A program made the position numbers and the translations under genes. From contig NZ_CDOI01000142.1 in NCBI RefSeq assembly GCF_000827555.1, forward strand, positions 1 through 58,190: a stretch of 58,190 nucleotides of DNA, written 5' to 3'. The DNA is from Capnocytophaga canis (GTDB lineage: Bacteria > Bacteroidota > Bacteroidia > Flavobacteriales > Flavobacteriaceae). Below, in pieces: positions 1-8,240 of the stretch. Numbering within the stretch: position 1 is the stretch's first letter; every line of letters starts with the position of its first letter. The notes beneath the pieces were generated by a model. That model saw only the letters and a program-made list of their open reading frames with translations, was not told the DNA's origin and searched no databases.

Positions 1-504
1 CCAGCCATTAAGTATACGGTAGGAAAATCAGCCTATGGGTATCGAGGTTTCGGTGATTTGTTCGTTTTCATTTTCTTTGGTTTGGTTAGCGTAGTTGGGA
101 CATACTTTTTGTATCTGCACGAATTAGATTGGAAGATTTTTTTACCAGCTACATCTGTTGGGTTACTCAGTGTAGCTGTGTTGAATATCAATAATATGCG
201 TGATTATGAAAACGATAAAGCTATGGGCAAAAACACCTTAGTAGTCAAAATGGGAAGTAACTTGGCTAAATTCTATCACTATTATTTGGTTGTAGTAGCG
301 ATGCTTAGTATGTTAGTATTTTCTGTATTGCATTTGCAGACAGGTTGGCAGCTTGTTTATTTGTTGGTATTCATTCCATTAGCGTTGCATTTAATCACTG
401 TTAAGAACAACAAAGTGTTAAAAAACTTGGACAAAGAGTTAAAAAAGGTCGCTTTGAGTACTTTTTTTATGTCACTTTTGTTTTTTATCGGACAAATTTT
501 GTAA
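1..504 (+). CDS. menA: 1,4-dihydroxy-2-naphthoate prenyltransferase MenA, C-terminal part
   Basis: The reading frame is open from base 1, so the gene begins upstream of the window; about 167 codons remain. It reads PAIKYTVGKSAYGYRG, then FGDLFVFIFFG, several hydrophobic helices, and the second Asp-rich loop NNMRDYENDKAMGKNT followed by LVVKMG. This is the pattern of the MenA branch of UbiA prenyltransferases, integral membrane enzymes that attach a polyprenyl chain to dihydroxynaphthoate in menaquinone synthesis; the Asp-rich loop binds Mg-diphosphate. The protein ends in a hydrophobic helix as usual, so the C-terminus looks complete. The next gene starts 59 bases on, in the same direction. 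Confidence 0.9.
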   Translation, partial: PAIKYTVGKSAYGYRGFGDLFVFIFFGLVSVVGTYFLYLHELDWKIFLPATSVGLLSVAVLNINNMRDYENDKAMGKNTLVVKMGSNLAKFYHYYLVVVAMLSMLVFSVLHLQTGWQLVYLLVFIPLALHLITVKNNKVLKNLDKELKKVALSTFFMSLLFFIGQIL

Positions 505-563
505 TTTAGCCACTCTTTTACTTACTAATTTATAATTATAAACACATTTCATAATTACTTAAA

Positions 564-1241
564 ATGGAAATCACATATTACGGACATTCATGCGTTGGAA
601 TAAAAATTGGTGAAACTTATTTGTTAGTTGATCCTTTTATTTCAGAGAATCCTTTAGCAAAGCATATTGATATCAATAGTATCAAGGCCGATTATATTTT
701 GATAACCAGTGCTCATCAAGATCATACTACCGATGTTGAGGCGATTGCCAAACGTACTAACGCAAAAATAATTTCAAATTTTGAGATTGTTGAATATTTT
801 TACGATCGAGGTATCGATGGTCATCCGCTGAATTTGGGAGGGGGAAATAATTTTCCTTTTGGGGTGCTAAAATTTGTTCCTGCCTTACATTCATCTACTT
901 TCCAAAACGGGAAAGCAGGAGGTTGTGCAGGTGGATTCATTATCAAAACAATGGATAAAACCATTTACATTGCAGGAAATACAGCTCTACATTTTGATAT
1001 GCAACTTATTCCTGTTCGATACAAATTAGATTTGGCAATTCTTCCAATTGGAGGTAATTTTACTATGGATGTAGAAGATGCTATCATGGCTTCTGATTTC
1101 GTGAAATGTAATACCATTATGGGAGTGAATTACGACACGTTCAATCTCATTAAAATCGATCACGAGTTAGCAAAACGTAGCTTCAAAGCTAAAGGAAAAG
1201 AATTGCTTTTACCTGCTATTGGAAGCTTTATTACGGTTTAA
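564..1241 (+). CDS. UPF0173-type metallo-beta-lactamase-fold protein with substituted metal ligands
   Basis: 225 residues, the usual length for the UPF0173 'metal-dependent hydrolase' family, whose substrate is unknown. The N-terminus MEITYYGHSC and VDPFIS are typical. The ligand motif expected as T-H-x-H-x-D-H reads TSAHQDH (S49, H51, D53, H54), so the first His is Ser. The expected GDT reads GNT (N139), and the late His of a Y-H-[FY]-[DN]-T-F-like motif reads GVNYDTF (N189). The His of the LHSS motif (H109) is kept. Three expected ligands are thus changed, while the fold outside them looks intact, suggesting altered or lost catalysis. The ligand comparison rests on remembered family motifs. 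It probably follows menA in transcription; the start is the first in-frame ATG. The family call is secure, function is not. Confidence 0.85.
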   Translation: MEITYYGHSCVGIKIGETYLLVDPFISENPLAKHIDINSIKADYILITSAHQDHTTDVEAIAKRTNAKIISNFEIVEYFYDRGIDGHPLNLGGGNNFPFGVLKFVPALHSSTFQNGKAGGCAGGFIIKTMDKTIYIAGNTALHFDMQLIPVRYKLDLAILPIGGNFTMDVEDAIMASDFVKCNTIMGVNYDTFNLIKIDHELAKRSFKAKGKELLLPAIGSFITV

Positions 1242-1410
1242 AAAAATATTCATATCTATTATCAAAGGCTGTATGGAGTTTGATTTGCTCAAAGTCAACT
1301 TTTCAGACAGTCTTTTTGGTAAATATATACTTCATTATAACTTACTCTTCTTTCTTAGCAAAAGATGTATAGAGTGCAGAGACAAACTTATTCACAGATA
1401 AATAATCAGT

Positions 1411-2568
1411 ATGGCAAACTACTTTTCATCAGATTTTACCTTAGGAATTTTAGGAGGAGGGCAATTGGGTAAAATGTTGCTCACAGAAACACGAAAATAT
1501 GATATCAAAACCTTTGTGTTAGACCCCAGTTCGGACGCTCCAAGTCGTCTGGCGTGTAATCGTTTTTTTCAAGGAAGCTTATTAGATTTTGATACAGTTT
1601 ACAATTTCGGGAAACAGGTAGATGTACTTACCATCGAAATTGAAAACGTAAATGTAGAGGCACTCGAAAAATTGGAAGAAGAAGGAGTTAAGGTTTACCC
1701 CTCAGCAAGGAGTTTAAAGATTATTCAAAATAAAGGTTTTCAAAAACAATTTTATGCTCAAAATAATATCCCTACAGCCGATTTTTTCCGTTTTCCATCA
1801 ATTGAAGAGTTAAAAAAAGCCATTGAAGATTCTCACATAAGGTTTCCGTTTGTATGGAAAAGTACTCGATTTGGATACGACGGCAACGGAGTAAAGATAG
1901 TCCGTTCGTTCACCGATTTAGAAAGTTTGCCTAAGGGAGAGTGTATTGCTGAGACTATGATTCCTTTCAAAAATGAATTAGCTGTGATTGTGGCTCGAAA
2001 TTTACAGGGAGAGGTGCGAACTTACCCTGTGGTTGAAATGGAATTTCATCCTGAAGCTAATCAGGTGGAATATGTCATTTGTCCTGCACGTATTTCCGAT
2101 ACTGTGGCACAAAAGGCTCGTGAAGTAGCCTTGAAAACCGCTGAAGCCTTTGGAATTGTTGGCTTGTTGGCGGTAGAGATGTTTCAAACACAAGAAGATG
2201 ATATTTTAGTAAACGAGGTAGCTCCTCGAACTCACAATTCAGGACATTACAGTATTGAAGCGGCCTACACAAGTCAGTTTGAGCAGCATTTGAGAGCTAT
2301 TTTAAACCTTCCTTTAGGGAAAACGGAAAGCAAACTCGCTGGAGTTATGGTGAATTTAGTAGGTGCCGAAGGGCATACGGGAGAGGTAGTCTACCAAAAT
2401 ATTGAAAAAATTATGGCAATGGAAGGTGTTACGCCTCATATTTATGGAAAGCGTGAAACACGTCCATTTCGGAAAATGGGACACGTAACTATCATTAGTG
2501 AAAATGTGGTTGAAGCACGTCGCATCGCACAAGAAGTTAAGGAAACGATTAAAGTAATTAGTAATTAA
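1411..2568 (+). CDS. purK: 5-(carboxyamino)imidazole ribonucleotide synthase PurK
   Basis: 385 residues with an ATP-grasp organisation: N-terminal GILGGGQLGKML nucleotide-binding loop, central SARSLKIIQNKGFQK and KSTRFGYDGNG, then the ATP-grasp catalytic region around VNEVAPRTHNSGHY. PurK carboxylates AIR to N5-CAIR with ATP and bicarbonate in de novo purine synthesis. Length and motifs are normal. The ATG at 1411 is preceded by a non-coding gap of about 170 bases. The following gene begins 7 bases after the stop, so a secreted protein of unknown role is likely co-transcribed with purK. PurE is not seen in the window. Confidence 0.95.
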   Translation: MANYFSSDFTLGILGGGQLGKMLLTETRKYDIKTFVLDPSSDAPSRLACNRFFQGSLLDFDTVYNFGKQVDVLTIEIENVNVEALEKLEEEGVKVYPSARSLKIIQNKGFQKQFYAQNNIPTADFFRFPSIEELKKAIEDSHIRFPFVWKSTRFGYDGNGVKIVRSFTDLESLPKGECIAETMIPFKNELAVIVARNLQGEVRTYPVVEMEFHPEANQVEYVICPARISDTVAQKAREVALKTAEAFGIVGLLAVEMFQTQEDDILVNEVAPRTHNSGHYSIEAAYTSQFEQHLRAILNLPLGKTESKLAGVMVNLVGAEGHTGEVVYQNIEKIMAMEGVTPHIYGKRETRPFRKMGHVTIISENVVEARRIAQEVKETIKVISN

Positions 2569-2574
2569 TTTGGT

Positions 2575-3330
2575 ATGAGATATAATATTGTTACTCTATT
2601 ATTCCTATTTTCGCTATTGGGATATGCTCAGTATCCTATAACCGACTGGGAAAAAGAAAATTTAAAAGGGAAAGTTAAATCTGTAAAAAGCATTACATAT
2701 CAGTATATTAATGACAACGGAAAGATGCAAAAAGGTAGTCCAATGACAGGGTTTAACACCCTGGTTTCGTACAACATCAAAGGATACAAGGTTTCCGGAG
2801 AACAATTCTCAACCGATGAAAAAATCATAGGAAGTTGGGTGTACATTTACGAGGGCAACAACCTTTTGCGACAAGTAGATGTGTTCAATCAAAAGAAACA
2901 AGTGCAAGAGATTATGAAACATACCTACAATTCCAAAACTCAAAAAGAAGATGTAAATGGATACGATGCTAATGGTGTTTTTACAGGAAAACAAATCGCT
3001 TGTTACGATGAAAAAGGGCTTAAGATAAATGAATTGTTACTCGACTCAAAAGAGAACTTTTTGATGAAATCCGAATTTATATATGATTCAAAATCAAATC
3101 TATCAGAACGTTACATTGAGGATAAGGAAGGTAAAAAAGTGGTTTTGAAATATGTCTATGATGAAAAAAATAATGTAATTGAAGAGAATTACTATGGAAA
3201 TGGAGGGCAATTGTACGGACAAAAAAAATTTACGTACAAGTATGATAACCAAGGTAATTGGATTGAACGCATTGAAGAAATCTACGGTATGTCGCAGGTA
3301 TTAACAGAAAGAAAAATCACATACTATTGA
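2575..3330 (+). CDS. secreted YD-repeat-like protein of unknown function (paralogue 1)
   Basis: 251 residues. It begins with a signal peptide (MRYNIVTLLFLFSLLGYAQ, cleavage expected after AQ). The mature part is a string of short beta-type units of the form Y-[DN]-x-[KN]-G or YDEKxN, for example YDEKGL, YDSKSN, YDEKNN and YDNQGNWIER, which resemble YD/RHS-like repeats without the large RHS core. It ends in RKITYY. A second protein of the same design lies at 3706-4575, sharing the GNWIER near the end and a similar terminal aromatic tail, so the two are probably a diverged duplication. It sits 7 bases after purK. Function unknown; it should be periplasmic or surface-exposed. Confidence 0.8.
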   Translation: MRYNIVTLLFLFSLLGYAQYPITDWEKENLKGKVKSVKSITYQYINDNGKMQKGSPMTGFNTLVSYNIKGYKVSGEQFSTDEKIIGSWVYIYEGNNLLRQVDVFNQKKQVQEIMKHTYNSKTQKEDVNGYDANGVFTGKQIACYDEKGLKINELLLDSKENFLMKSEFIYDSKSNLSERYIEDKEGKKVVLKYVYDEKNNVIEENYYGNGGQLYGQKKFTYKYDNQGNWIERIEEIYGMSQVLTERKITYY

Positions 3331-3705
3331 GGATATTTTTATCCAATTTTTGCTACTCAGCATTATCATCATTTCTAAACAAATCATTACATCTTTAAGT
3401 TCTATTCAAGTTTTGCATTTCATTATAACATTCTAAAGAGTATAAAGCTACGTGAATTTTACTTGCGTAGCATTTGTTTTTTATAGGTTTTTACTTAATT
3501 CATTGATTTATAGTGTTAAGATGTGTGTTTTTTGGGTTTTTTTAAAGATACGAAAGGTTTATAGAAAACAAGGAAAAAGGTGTTTTTTCAAGGAAATCAC
3601 ATTTTTTTTGTTAAATAATTCAGAAAAATTTTATGGAATAAATCGTTTTATGTAATTTTGTATGAGATTCAGTACGTTTAGATTAATTTTTAGAAACAAA
3701 AAGAG
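3331..3705. other. intergenic stretch between the two YD-repeat-like genes
   Basis: This 375-base stretch is very AT-rich. I see no convincing gene in it: the one open frame (from a GTG at 3452) is made of AT-rich, low-complexity residues with no family resemblance. A -7 promoter box TAATTTTG at 3653-3660 fits a start for the downstream gene at 3706, so the second paralogue probably has its own promoter. No clear -33 element is present. Confidence 0.5.
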
Positions 3706-4575
3706 ATGAAAAAATTTGCAGTTATCATATTTATTGTATTTAGTTTTTTCTGTGATTTTACATTTGCACAGATGGTACCACCCCGAAAGCCTACCAGTCA
3801 GTTGAAGGAAATCGGTTTAGTTGGAAACGTCAGGTCATTGCGAATTACATCGCACATGGCCGTTGATAGTTTTGGGACTATTTACAAAGGAAAAAAAGCA
3901 GATTATTGGCGTGGGGACGTTGTAACCAATTTTGATAGAGAAGGGTACAAAACGGATGCGTTGTATTACGATAAAGAAGGTAAGTTGAATCACAAGGTGG
4001 TTTATAGGTATAGTAATACAAGGAAGCGTACGGCTCGCGAAACCTACGGTTCAGATGGTAAGATGTCCAAAAGAAGCGTTTATTTATACGATCAAAAAGG
4101 AAATAAAATAGCATTCCGAGGATACAATTCTCAAGGTGCTATTTTTGAAGTGTATGCTTATAAAAATAACGATAAGGGTCAAGAAATAGAAGAAGTTTGT
4201 GTACAAACAGAACAGTCAACATGTGGTAAATATACACACGAGTACGATGATGCAGGACGGGTTTCAAAACTCTGTCGTTATGTTAGTACTCGTTCATCAA
4301 AGCCAGATAACTGTGAGACTTATACCTATGACGCAGAAGGTAGAATGGTCGAGGCGATTCTTTACCAAGGAGATAGACTTATTTATAAGGTTGTCTTTGA
4401 GTATGACTCTTCAGGAAATATTACCACACAAACTAAATACGATAGGTTAGGTTTGATGTTGGACGAAGTAGCCTATGTTTATACTTATGACAAAAGAGGG
4501 AATTGGATAGAACGCGTCGAATATGTGGACGGTATAGCTCGTTATATGGTTCTCAGAGAGGTTCAGTATCACTAA
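3706..4575 (+). CDS. secreted YD-repeat-like protein of unknown function (paralogue 2)
   Basis: 289 residues with a signal peptide (MKKFAVIIFIVFSFFCDFTFAQ). The mature protein carries repeated units such as YDKEGKL, YDQKGNK, YDDAGRV, YDAEGRM, YDSSGN and YDKRGNWIERVEY, closer to the classical YD repeat (YDxxGR) than those of its neighbour at 2575-3330. It has two pairs of cysteines in the middle (VCVQTEQSTCGKY, LCRYVS...DNCETY), which could form disulfides. The repeats suggest an extended beta structure outside the cytoplasm. There is no C-terminal sorting signal that I recognise. The ligand or partner is unknown. Confidence 0.8.
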   Translation: MKKFAVIIFIVFSFFCDFTFAQMVPPRKPTSQLKEIGLVGNVRSLRITSHMAVDSFGTIYKGKKADYWRGDVVTNFDREGYKTDALYYDKEGKLNHKVVYRYSNTRKRTARETYGSDGKMSKRSVYLYDQKGNKIAFRGYNSQGAIFEVYAYKNNDKGQEIEEVCVQTEQSTCGKYTHEYDDAGRVSKLCRYVSTRSSKPDNCETYTYDAEGRMVEAILYQGDRLIYKVVFEYDSSGNITTQTKYDRLGLMLDEVAYVYTYDKRGNWIERVEYVDGIARYMVLREVQYH

Positions 4576-4709
4576 GCCGGAATAAAAGTCTAACAGTCAT
4601 TTTGTTAAAAGGTGAGGTGTAGATGCTGTTTAACAATGAGTTATGATTTGAAAAAACAAAAAACATCGATATTTAACCAATAAAAGTAGTGTTTTTAAAA
4701 AAAGTTTAT

Positions 4710-4717
4710 TATTTTTG
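4710..4717 (+). promoter_or_regulatory. -7 promoter box for acpP
   Basis: TATTTTTG fits the Bacteroidota -7 consensus TAnnTTTG and lies 33 bases before the acpP ATG. It also falls inside the longer open frame that could be read upstream of acpP, which argues for the downstream start. No clear -33 element. Confidence 0.5.
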
Positions 4718-4750
4718 CCATCGGTATTTAATTTTAAAAATATAAAGATT

Positions 4751-4987
4751 ATGTCAGACATTGCATCAAGAGTAAAAGCCATTATCGTTGATAAGTTAGG
4801 TGTAGACGAGAACGAAGTAGTAACGGAAGCGAGCTTCACAAACGATTTAGGAGCTGATTCATTGGACACAGTGGAGTTGATTATGGAATTCGAAAAAGAA
4901 TTCGATATTCAAATTCCAGATGACCAAGCAGAAAACATCGCAACAGTTGGTCAAGCTATCAAATATATTGAAGAGGCTAAACAATAA
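4751..4987 (+). CDS. acpP: acyl carrier protein
   Basis: 78 residues, standard ACP size, strongly acidic. The phosphopantetheine attachment site is the Ser of [12 protein letters not shown] carries growing acyl chains in type II fatty acid synthesis in the cytoplasm. The frame is open 12 codons further upstream, but [11 protein letters not shown] matches the family N-terminus and the -7 box at 4710-4717 lies in the extension, so the ATG at 4751 is chosen. fabF follows in the same direction but is separated by a terminator-like hairpin, which may set the high ACP to FabF ratio. Confidence 0.97.
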   Translation: MSDIASRVKAIIVDKLGVDENEVVTEASFTNDLGADSLDTVELIMEFEKEFDIQIPDDQAENIATVGQAIKYIEEAKQ

Positions 4988-5014
4988 TTTAAGTTGTGAG
5001 CTATGAGCAGTAAG

Positions 5015-5079
5015 CAGTAAGCCAATAACTGAATCAGTTTAGAGTCAGCGTATTAGTCTTATGGCTTACTGTTTTTTTT
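5015..5079 (+). terminator. long-loop hairpin with T-run between acpP and fabF
   Basis: CAGTAAGCC (5015-5023) is the exact reverse complement of GGCTTACTG (5063-5071), which is followed by eight T. The arms are 39 bases apart, so this is either a terminator with a structured loop or an attenuator that lowers transcription from acpP into fabF. Confidence 0.6.
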
Positions 5080-5106
5080 ATTAATGAACTAAATTTGTTT
5101 AATTGT

Positions 5107-6354
5107 ATGAGAAATAGACGTGTTGTAGTAACAGGCTTAGGAGCTTTGACCCCAATAGGAAATACCACTCAAGAATATTGGGAGAATTTGATTGCGGGTA
5201 CAAGTGGTGCTGGCATGATAACGCATTTTGACGCTTCAAAATTCAAAACAAGATTTGCTTGTGAGGTAAAAAACTTCAAGGTGGAAGACTTCATCGACCG
5301 AAAAGAAGCACGAAAATTAGACAAATTTACACAATACGCTATGGTAGCTTCTGATGAGGCTATCAAAGATGCAAAAATTGATCTTGAAACCATTGATAAA
5401 GACCGTGTAGGAGTTATCTGGGGTTCAGGCATTGGAGGGCTGGAAACGTTTCAGGATGAGATGCTTAACTTTGGAAAAGGAGATGGAAGTCCACGCTTTA
5501 ATCCTTTCTTTATTCCTAAGATGATTGTAGACATTGCTCCTGGGATGATTTCTATCAAGTATGGATTTAGAGGACCTAATTTTGCTACCGTATCTGCTTG
5601 TGCATCATCGGCTAATGCGATTATAGACGCTTTGAACTATATTCGTTTGGGATATGCCGATGTAATTGTTTCTGGAGGTTCGGAAGCTGCGGTTACTATA
5701 CCAGGAATCGGAGGGTTTAACGCTCTTCACGCTCTTTCTACACGTAATGATGATTATGCAAGAGCCTCTCGTCCGTTTGATGCAACCCGAGATGGTTTTG
5801 TGTTAGGTGAAGGTGCAGGAGCTCTCGTTTTAGAAGAATATGAACATGCTATCGCTCGTGGGGCAACCATCTATTGTGAATTGGCAGGAGGAGGACTTTC
5901 CGCAGATGCTAATCACATGACGGCTCCACATCCAGAAGGTTTAGGGGCTAAGAACGTTATGCTCAACTGCTTGAGAGATGCTGGGGTGAAACCAGAAGAA
6001 GTGGATGCTATAAATCTGCATGGTACTTCAACTCCTCTTGGAGATGTTGCAGAATCAAAGGCTGTGTTAGATGTTTTTGGAGAACATGCATATAACATCA
6101 ATCTAAATTCAACAAAATCAATGACAGGGCACTTATTGGGGGCTGCAGGAGCTGTAGAGGCTATCGCTTCTATTTTAGCTGTGAAACACGGAATAATCCC
6201 TCCGACAATTAACTTTGAAACTGCAGATGAAAGTATTGATCCTAAACTCAACTTTACATTTAATAAAGCTCAAAAAAGAGATGTCAAAGTCGCTATGAGT
6301 AATACATTTGGTTTTGGAGGTCATAACGCTTGTGTCTTGTTCAAAAAAATATAG
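5107..6354 (+). CDS. fabF: beta-ketoacyl-ACP synthase II
   Basis: 415 residues from the ATG at 5107 (MRNRRVVVTGLG). A TTG four codons upstream is also possible but less typical. The condensing-enzyme triad is visible: Cys in VSACASSANAI, His in HGTSTPLGD, and His in the SMTGHLLGAAG stretch, whose Lys lies just before. FabF elongates acyl-ACP with malonyl-ACP in fatty acid synthesis. It sits between acpP and rnc, a common order in bacteria, and rnc begins 5 bases or less after its stop. Confidence 0.96.
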   Translation: MRNRRVVVTGLGALTPIGNTTQEYWENLIAGTSGAGMITHFDASKFKTRFACEVKNFKVEDFIDRKEARKLDKFTQYAMVASDEAIKDAKIDLETIDKDRVGVIWGSGIGGLETFQDEMLNFGKGDGSPRFNPFFIPKMIVDIAPGMISIKYGFRGPNFATVSACASSANAIIDALNYIRLGYADVIVSGGSEAAVTIPGIGGFNALHALSTRNDDYARASRPFDATRDGFVLGEGAGALVLEEYEHAIARGATIYCELAGGGLSADANHMTAPHPEGLGAKNVMLNCLRDAGVKPEEVDAINLHGTSTPLGDVAESKAVLDVFGEHAYNINLNSTKSMTGHLLGAAGAVEAIASILAVKHGIIPPTINFETADESIDPKLNFTFNKAQKRDVKVAMSNTFGFGGHNACVLFKKI

Positions 6355-6359
6355 TCATT

Positions 6360-7109
6360 TTGATAAATCTAAAAAAAATATTAAGTTTTACCCGTTTTAA
6401 AAAGAAAAAAGACGGGGTTTTTTATGCCAAAATGGAAGCACTGTTGGGCTATTCTCCAAAGACGTTGTCTTTTTATAGCGAAGCTTTTACGCATCCGTCT
6501 TATCAATATGATAAAACCAAACGGAAAAGCTATGAACGTTTGGAGTTTTTGGGTGATGCTATTTTGGGAGCAGTTATCGCAGACTATATTTTTAAGAATG
6601 CTCCTGAACAAGATGAAGGGTATTTGACAAAAATGCGATCAAAAATCGTAGAACGCCGCTATTTGAATGAATTAGGTAAAGAAATGCGATTGTTAGATTT
6701 TTTACGCACAAAATTGCCCCCAAAACAATTAGGGAACAATATAACAGGAAATTTGTTTGAAGCTCTTATAGGAGCAATCTATCTCGATAAAGGTTACGGT
6801 GAGTGTATGAGATTTATTGAAAGGAAATTGATAAAACCTTACATAAATATTAAAAACCTTGAAGATAAGATTCTTAGCCATAAAAGTTTACTCATTGAAT
6901 GGTGTCAAAAACACAAACTCACTTTTTCCTTTGATACAGACGAAGATAAAGAAGACCGCTCAGGAGCAAAGTATTTTGTGTCAAAAATTTATGTGGAAGG
7001 TTTTTCTGTGACTAAAGCAAGAGCTACTTCTAAGAAAAAAGCAGAAGAAAACGCTGCCAAACGAGCGTGTTACAAAATTCAAGGAAAACACAAGAACCTA
7101 ATTCAGTGA
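6360..7109 (+). CDS. rnc: ribonuclease III
   Basis: About 249 residues. The RNase III signature ERLEFLGDAILGAVIADY is complete, with the later catalytic Glu in GNLFEALIGAIYLDKG, and a C-terminal double-stranded RNA-binding domain ends in KKKAEENAAKRAC. It cleaves double-stranded RNA in rRNA and mRNA processing. No ATG gives a complete first helix (the first, at 6432, would start inside KMEALLGYS), so I place the start at the TTG at 6360 (MINLKKILSF), 5 bases after the fabF stop. A further TTG at 6330 would overlap fabF. The N-terminus is therefore uncertain; the family is not. Confidence 0.92.
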   Translation: MINLKKILSFTRFKKKKDGVFYAKMEALLGYSPKTLSFYSEAFTHPSYQYDKTKRKSYERLEFLGDAILGAVIADYIFKNAPEQDEGYLTKMRSKIVERRYLNELGKEMRLLDFLRTKLPPKQLGNNITGNLFEALIGAIYLDKGYGECMRFIERKLIKPYINIKNLEDKILSHKSLLIEWCQKHKLTFSFDTDEDKEDRSGAKYFVSKIYVEGFSVTKARATSKKKAEENAAKRACYKIQGKHKNLIQ

Positions 7110-7193
7110 TTTGTGCCGAACTCGTTTGTGGTTTTACTTGCTAAATCAATTTTGTTTTTCCTATAAATCCTTCCTGTTTTTGTAAGAAAACCG

Positions 7194-7201
7194 TACTTTT
7201 G
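7194..7201 (+). promoter_or_regulatory. -7 promoter box before the DinB-like gene
   Basis: TACTTTTG fits TAnnTTTG and lies 21 bases before the ATG at 7223, giving a short leader. No TTTG stands at the usual 19-20 base distance. Confidence 0.5.
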
Positions 7202-7222
7202 TAAATCAAAAAAATATTCCAA

Positions 7223-7693
7223 ATGAAACTAACATCACAAACATTCAACCTGCATAAGGCTACTCGTGCTAAATTGTTGAACTATTTAGATAGTTTGACA
7301 GAGCAGGGTTTAGCAACAATTCCTAATGGATTCAATAACAATGTTTTATGGAATATAGCTCATTGCGTTGCAACTCAACAAATATTGTGCTATAAACTTA
7401 GTGGATTAACACCCAAAGTGCCTGAGAGTTTTATAGAAACCTATCGAAAAGGTACGGCTCCCGATGGGCATACGCCGACAAAAGAAGAGGTTCAGCAATT
7501 AAAGGAATTACTTATATCAACACAAAAGCAACTTCAGGAAGATTATCAACAAGGTTTTTTTGAGAATTTTAATTCATATTCAACAAGTTATGGATTTGAA
7601 TTGAATTCGATTGAGGATGCTATTCAATTTAATAACACACATGAGAGTATGCATTTGGGAGTGGTTATCAGTTTAAATTATTTTGTGAAGTAG
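7223..7693 (+). CDS. DinB-family four-helix protein
   Basis: 156 residues. The helical pattern and the three spaced histidines (H in WNIAHCVATQQ, and the pair in NNTHESMHLG) match the DinB/YfiT fold, where three His bind a divalent metal. Members include thiol-dependent transferases (bacillithiol, mycothiol) and stress-induced proteins; the substrate here cannot be told. It has its own promoter box and stands alone between rnc and rpmE2. No signal peptide, so cytoplasmic. Confidence 0.8.
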   Translation: MKLTSQTFNLHKATRAKLLNYLDSLTEQGLATIPNGFNNNVLWNIAHCVATQQILCYKLSGLTPKVPESFIETYRKGTAPDGHTPTKEEVQQLKELLISTQKQLQEDYQQGFFENFNSYSTSYGFELNSIEDAIQFNNTHESMHLGVVISLNYFVK

Positions 7694-7820
7694 AGTCTTC
7701 AAAAATATCATTTCAGAACAAAGGACTGATTTTAAATTGTTTGATGATATTGATGTAGCATTTTGAATGAGATAAAATACACGTTAATCTAAAATAATTC
7801 AATATTTTTTAACTGAAACT

Positions 7821-7851
7821 ATTGCTAATTAAATAAATATACCTATCTTTG
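7821..7851 (+). promoter_or_regulatory. promoter of rpmE2
   Basis: ATTG (7821-7824), a 19-base spacer and TATCTTTG (7844-7851) form a full Bacteroidota promoter 39 bases before the L31 start. Confidence 0.75.
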
Positions 7852-7890
7852 CCCTTTGAAAAATTAAGTGGATAAAAAATATACATTGCG

Positions 7891-8142
7891 ATGAAAAAAG
7901 GAATACACCCAGAATCTTACAGATTGGTAGCTTTCAAAGATATGTCAAATGAAGAAATCTTTATTACGAAGTCTACTATCGACACTAAAGAAACAATTGA
8001 AGTTGAAGGAACTGAGTATCCATTAGTGAAATTGGAGATTTCAAGAACATCTCACCCTTTCTATACAGGAAAATCAAAACTTATTGACACCGCAGGACGT
8101 ATCGATAAGTTTAAAAGCAAATATGCTAAATTTAAAAAATAA
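7891..8142 (+). CDS. rpmE2: 50S ribosomal protein L31, type B
   Basis: 83 residues, [19 protein letters not shown], with the type B tail [12 protein letters not shown]. It lacks the CxxC zinc-binding cysteines of type A L31, so it is the zinc-independent form. It is part of the large ribosomal subunit. In many bacteria the zinc-free form is made under zinc limitation, but this may be the only copy in this genome and I see no Zur-like palindrome at its promoter. A single-gene unit with its own promoter and terminator. Confidence 0.97.
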   Translation: MKKGIHPESYRLVAFKDMSNEEIFITKSTIDTKETIEVEGTEYPLVKLEISRTSHPFYTGKSKLIDTAGRIDKFKSKYAKFKK

Positions 8143-8168
8143 GCAGTTTTTTTATTTAATGCACGAGA

Positions 8169-8217
8169 CTGTTCAAAAAATTGGGTCAAACTGATTTTTT
8201 GAGCAGTTTTATTTTTA
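8169..8217 (+). terminator. rho-independent terminator of rpmE2
   Basis: CTGTTCAAAAAA (8169-8180) pairs with TTTTTTGAGCAG (8195-8206), 12 bp with one G-U, followed by a T-rich run. It overlaps the -33 element of the next gene's promoter. Confidence 0.8.
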
Positions 8218-8229
8218 CTAATATTTTTG
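8198..8229 (+). promoter_or_regulatory. promoter of the TerB/DnaJ gene
   Basis: TTTG (8198-8201), a 20-base spacer and TATTTTTG (8222-8229) lie just before the ATG at 8241. The implied leader is only a few bases. Confidence 0.6.
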
Positions 8230-8240
8230 TAATAATTGAT

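Noticed and set aside
1219-1401. Open frame of 60 codons between the UPF0173 gene and purK
   Set aside because: It overlaps the end of the upstream gene, has no family resemblance and biased composition; no promoter box.
3452-3655. Open frame of 67 codons from a GTG
   Set aside because: AT-rich low-complexity protein, overlaps the promoter region of the next gene.
5095-5106. TTG start of fabF four codons upstream
   Set aside because: The ATG at 5107 matches the usual N-terminus of FabF.
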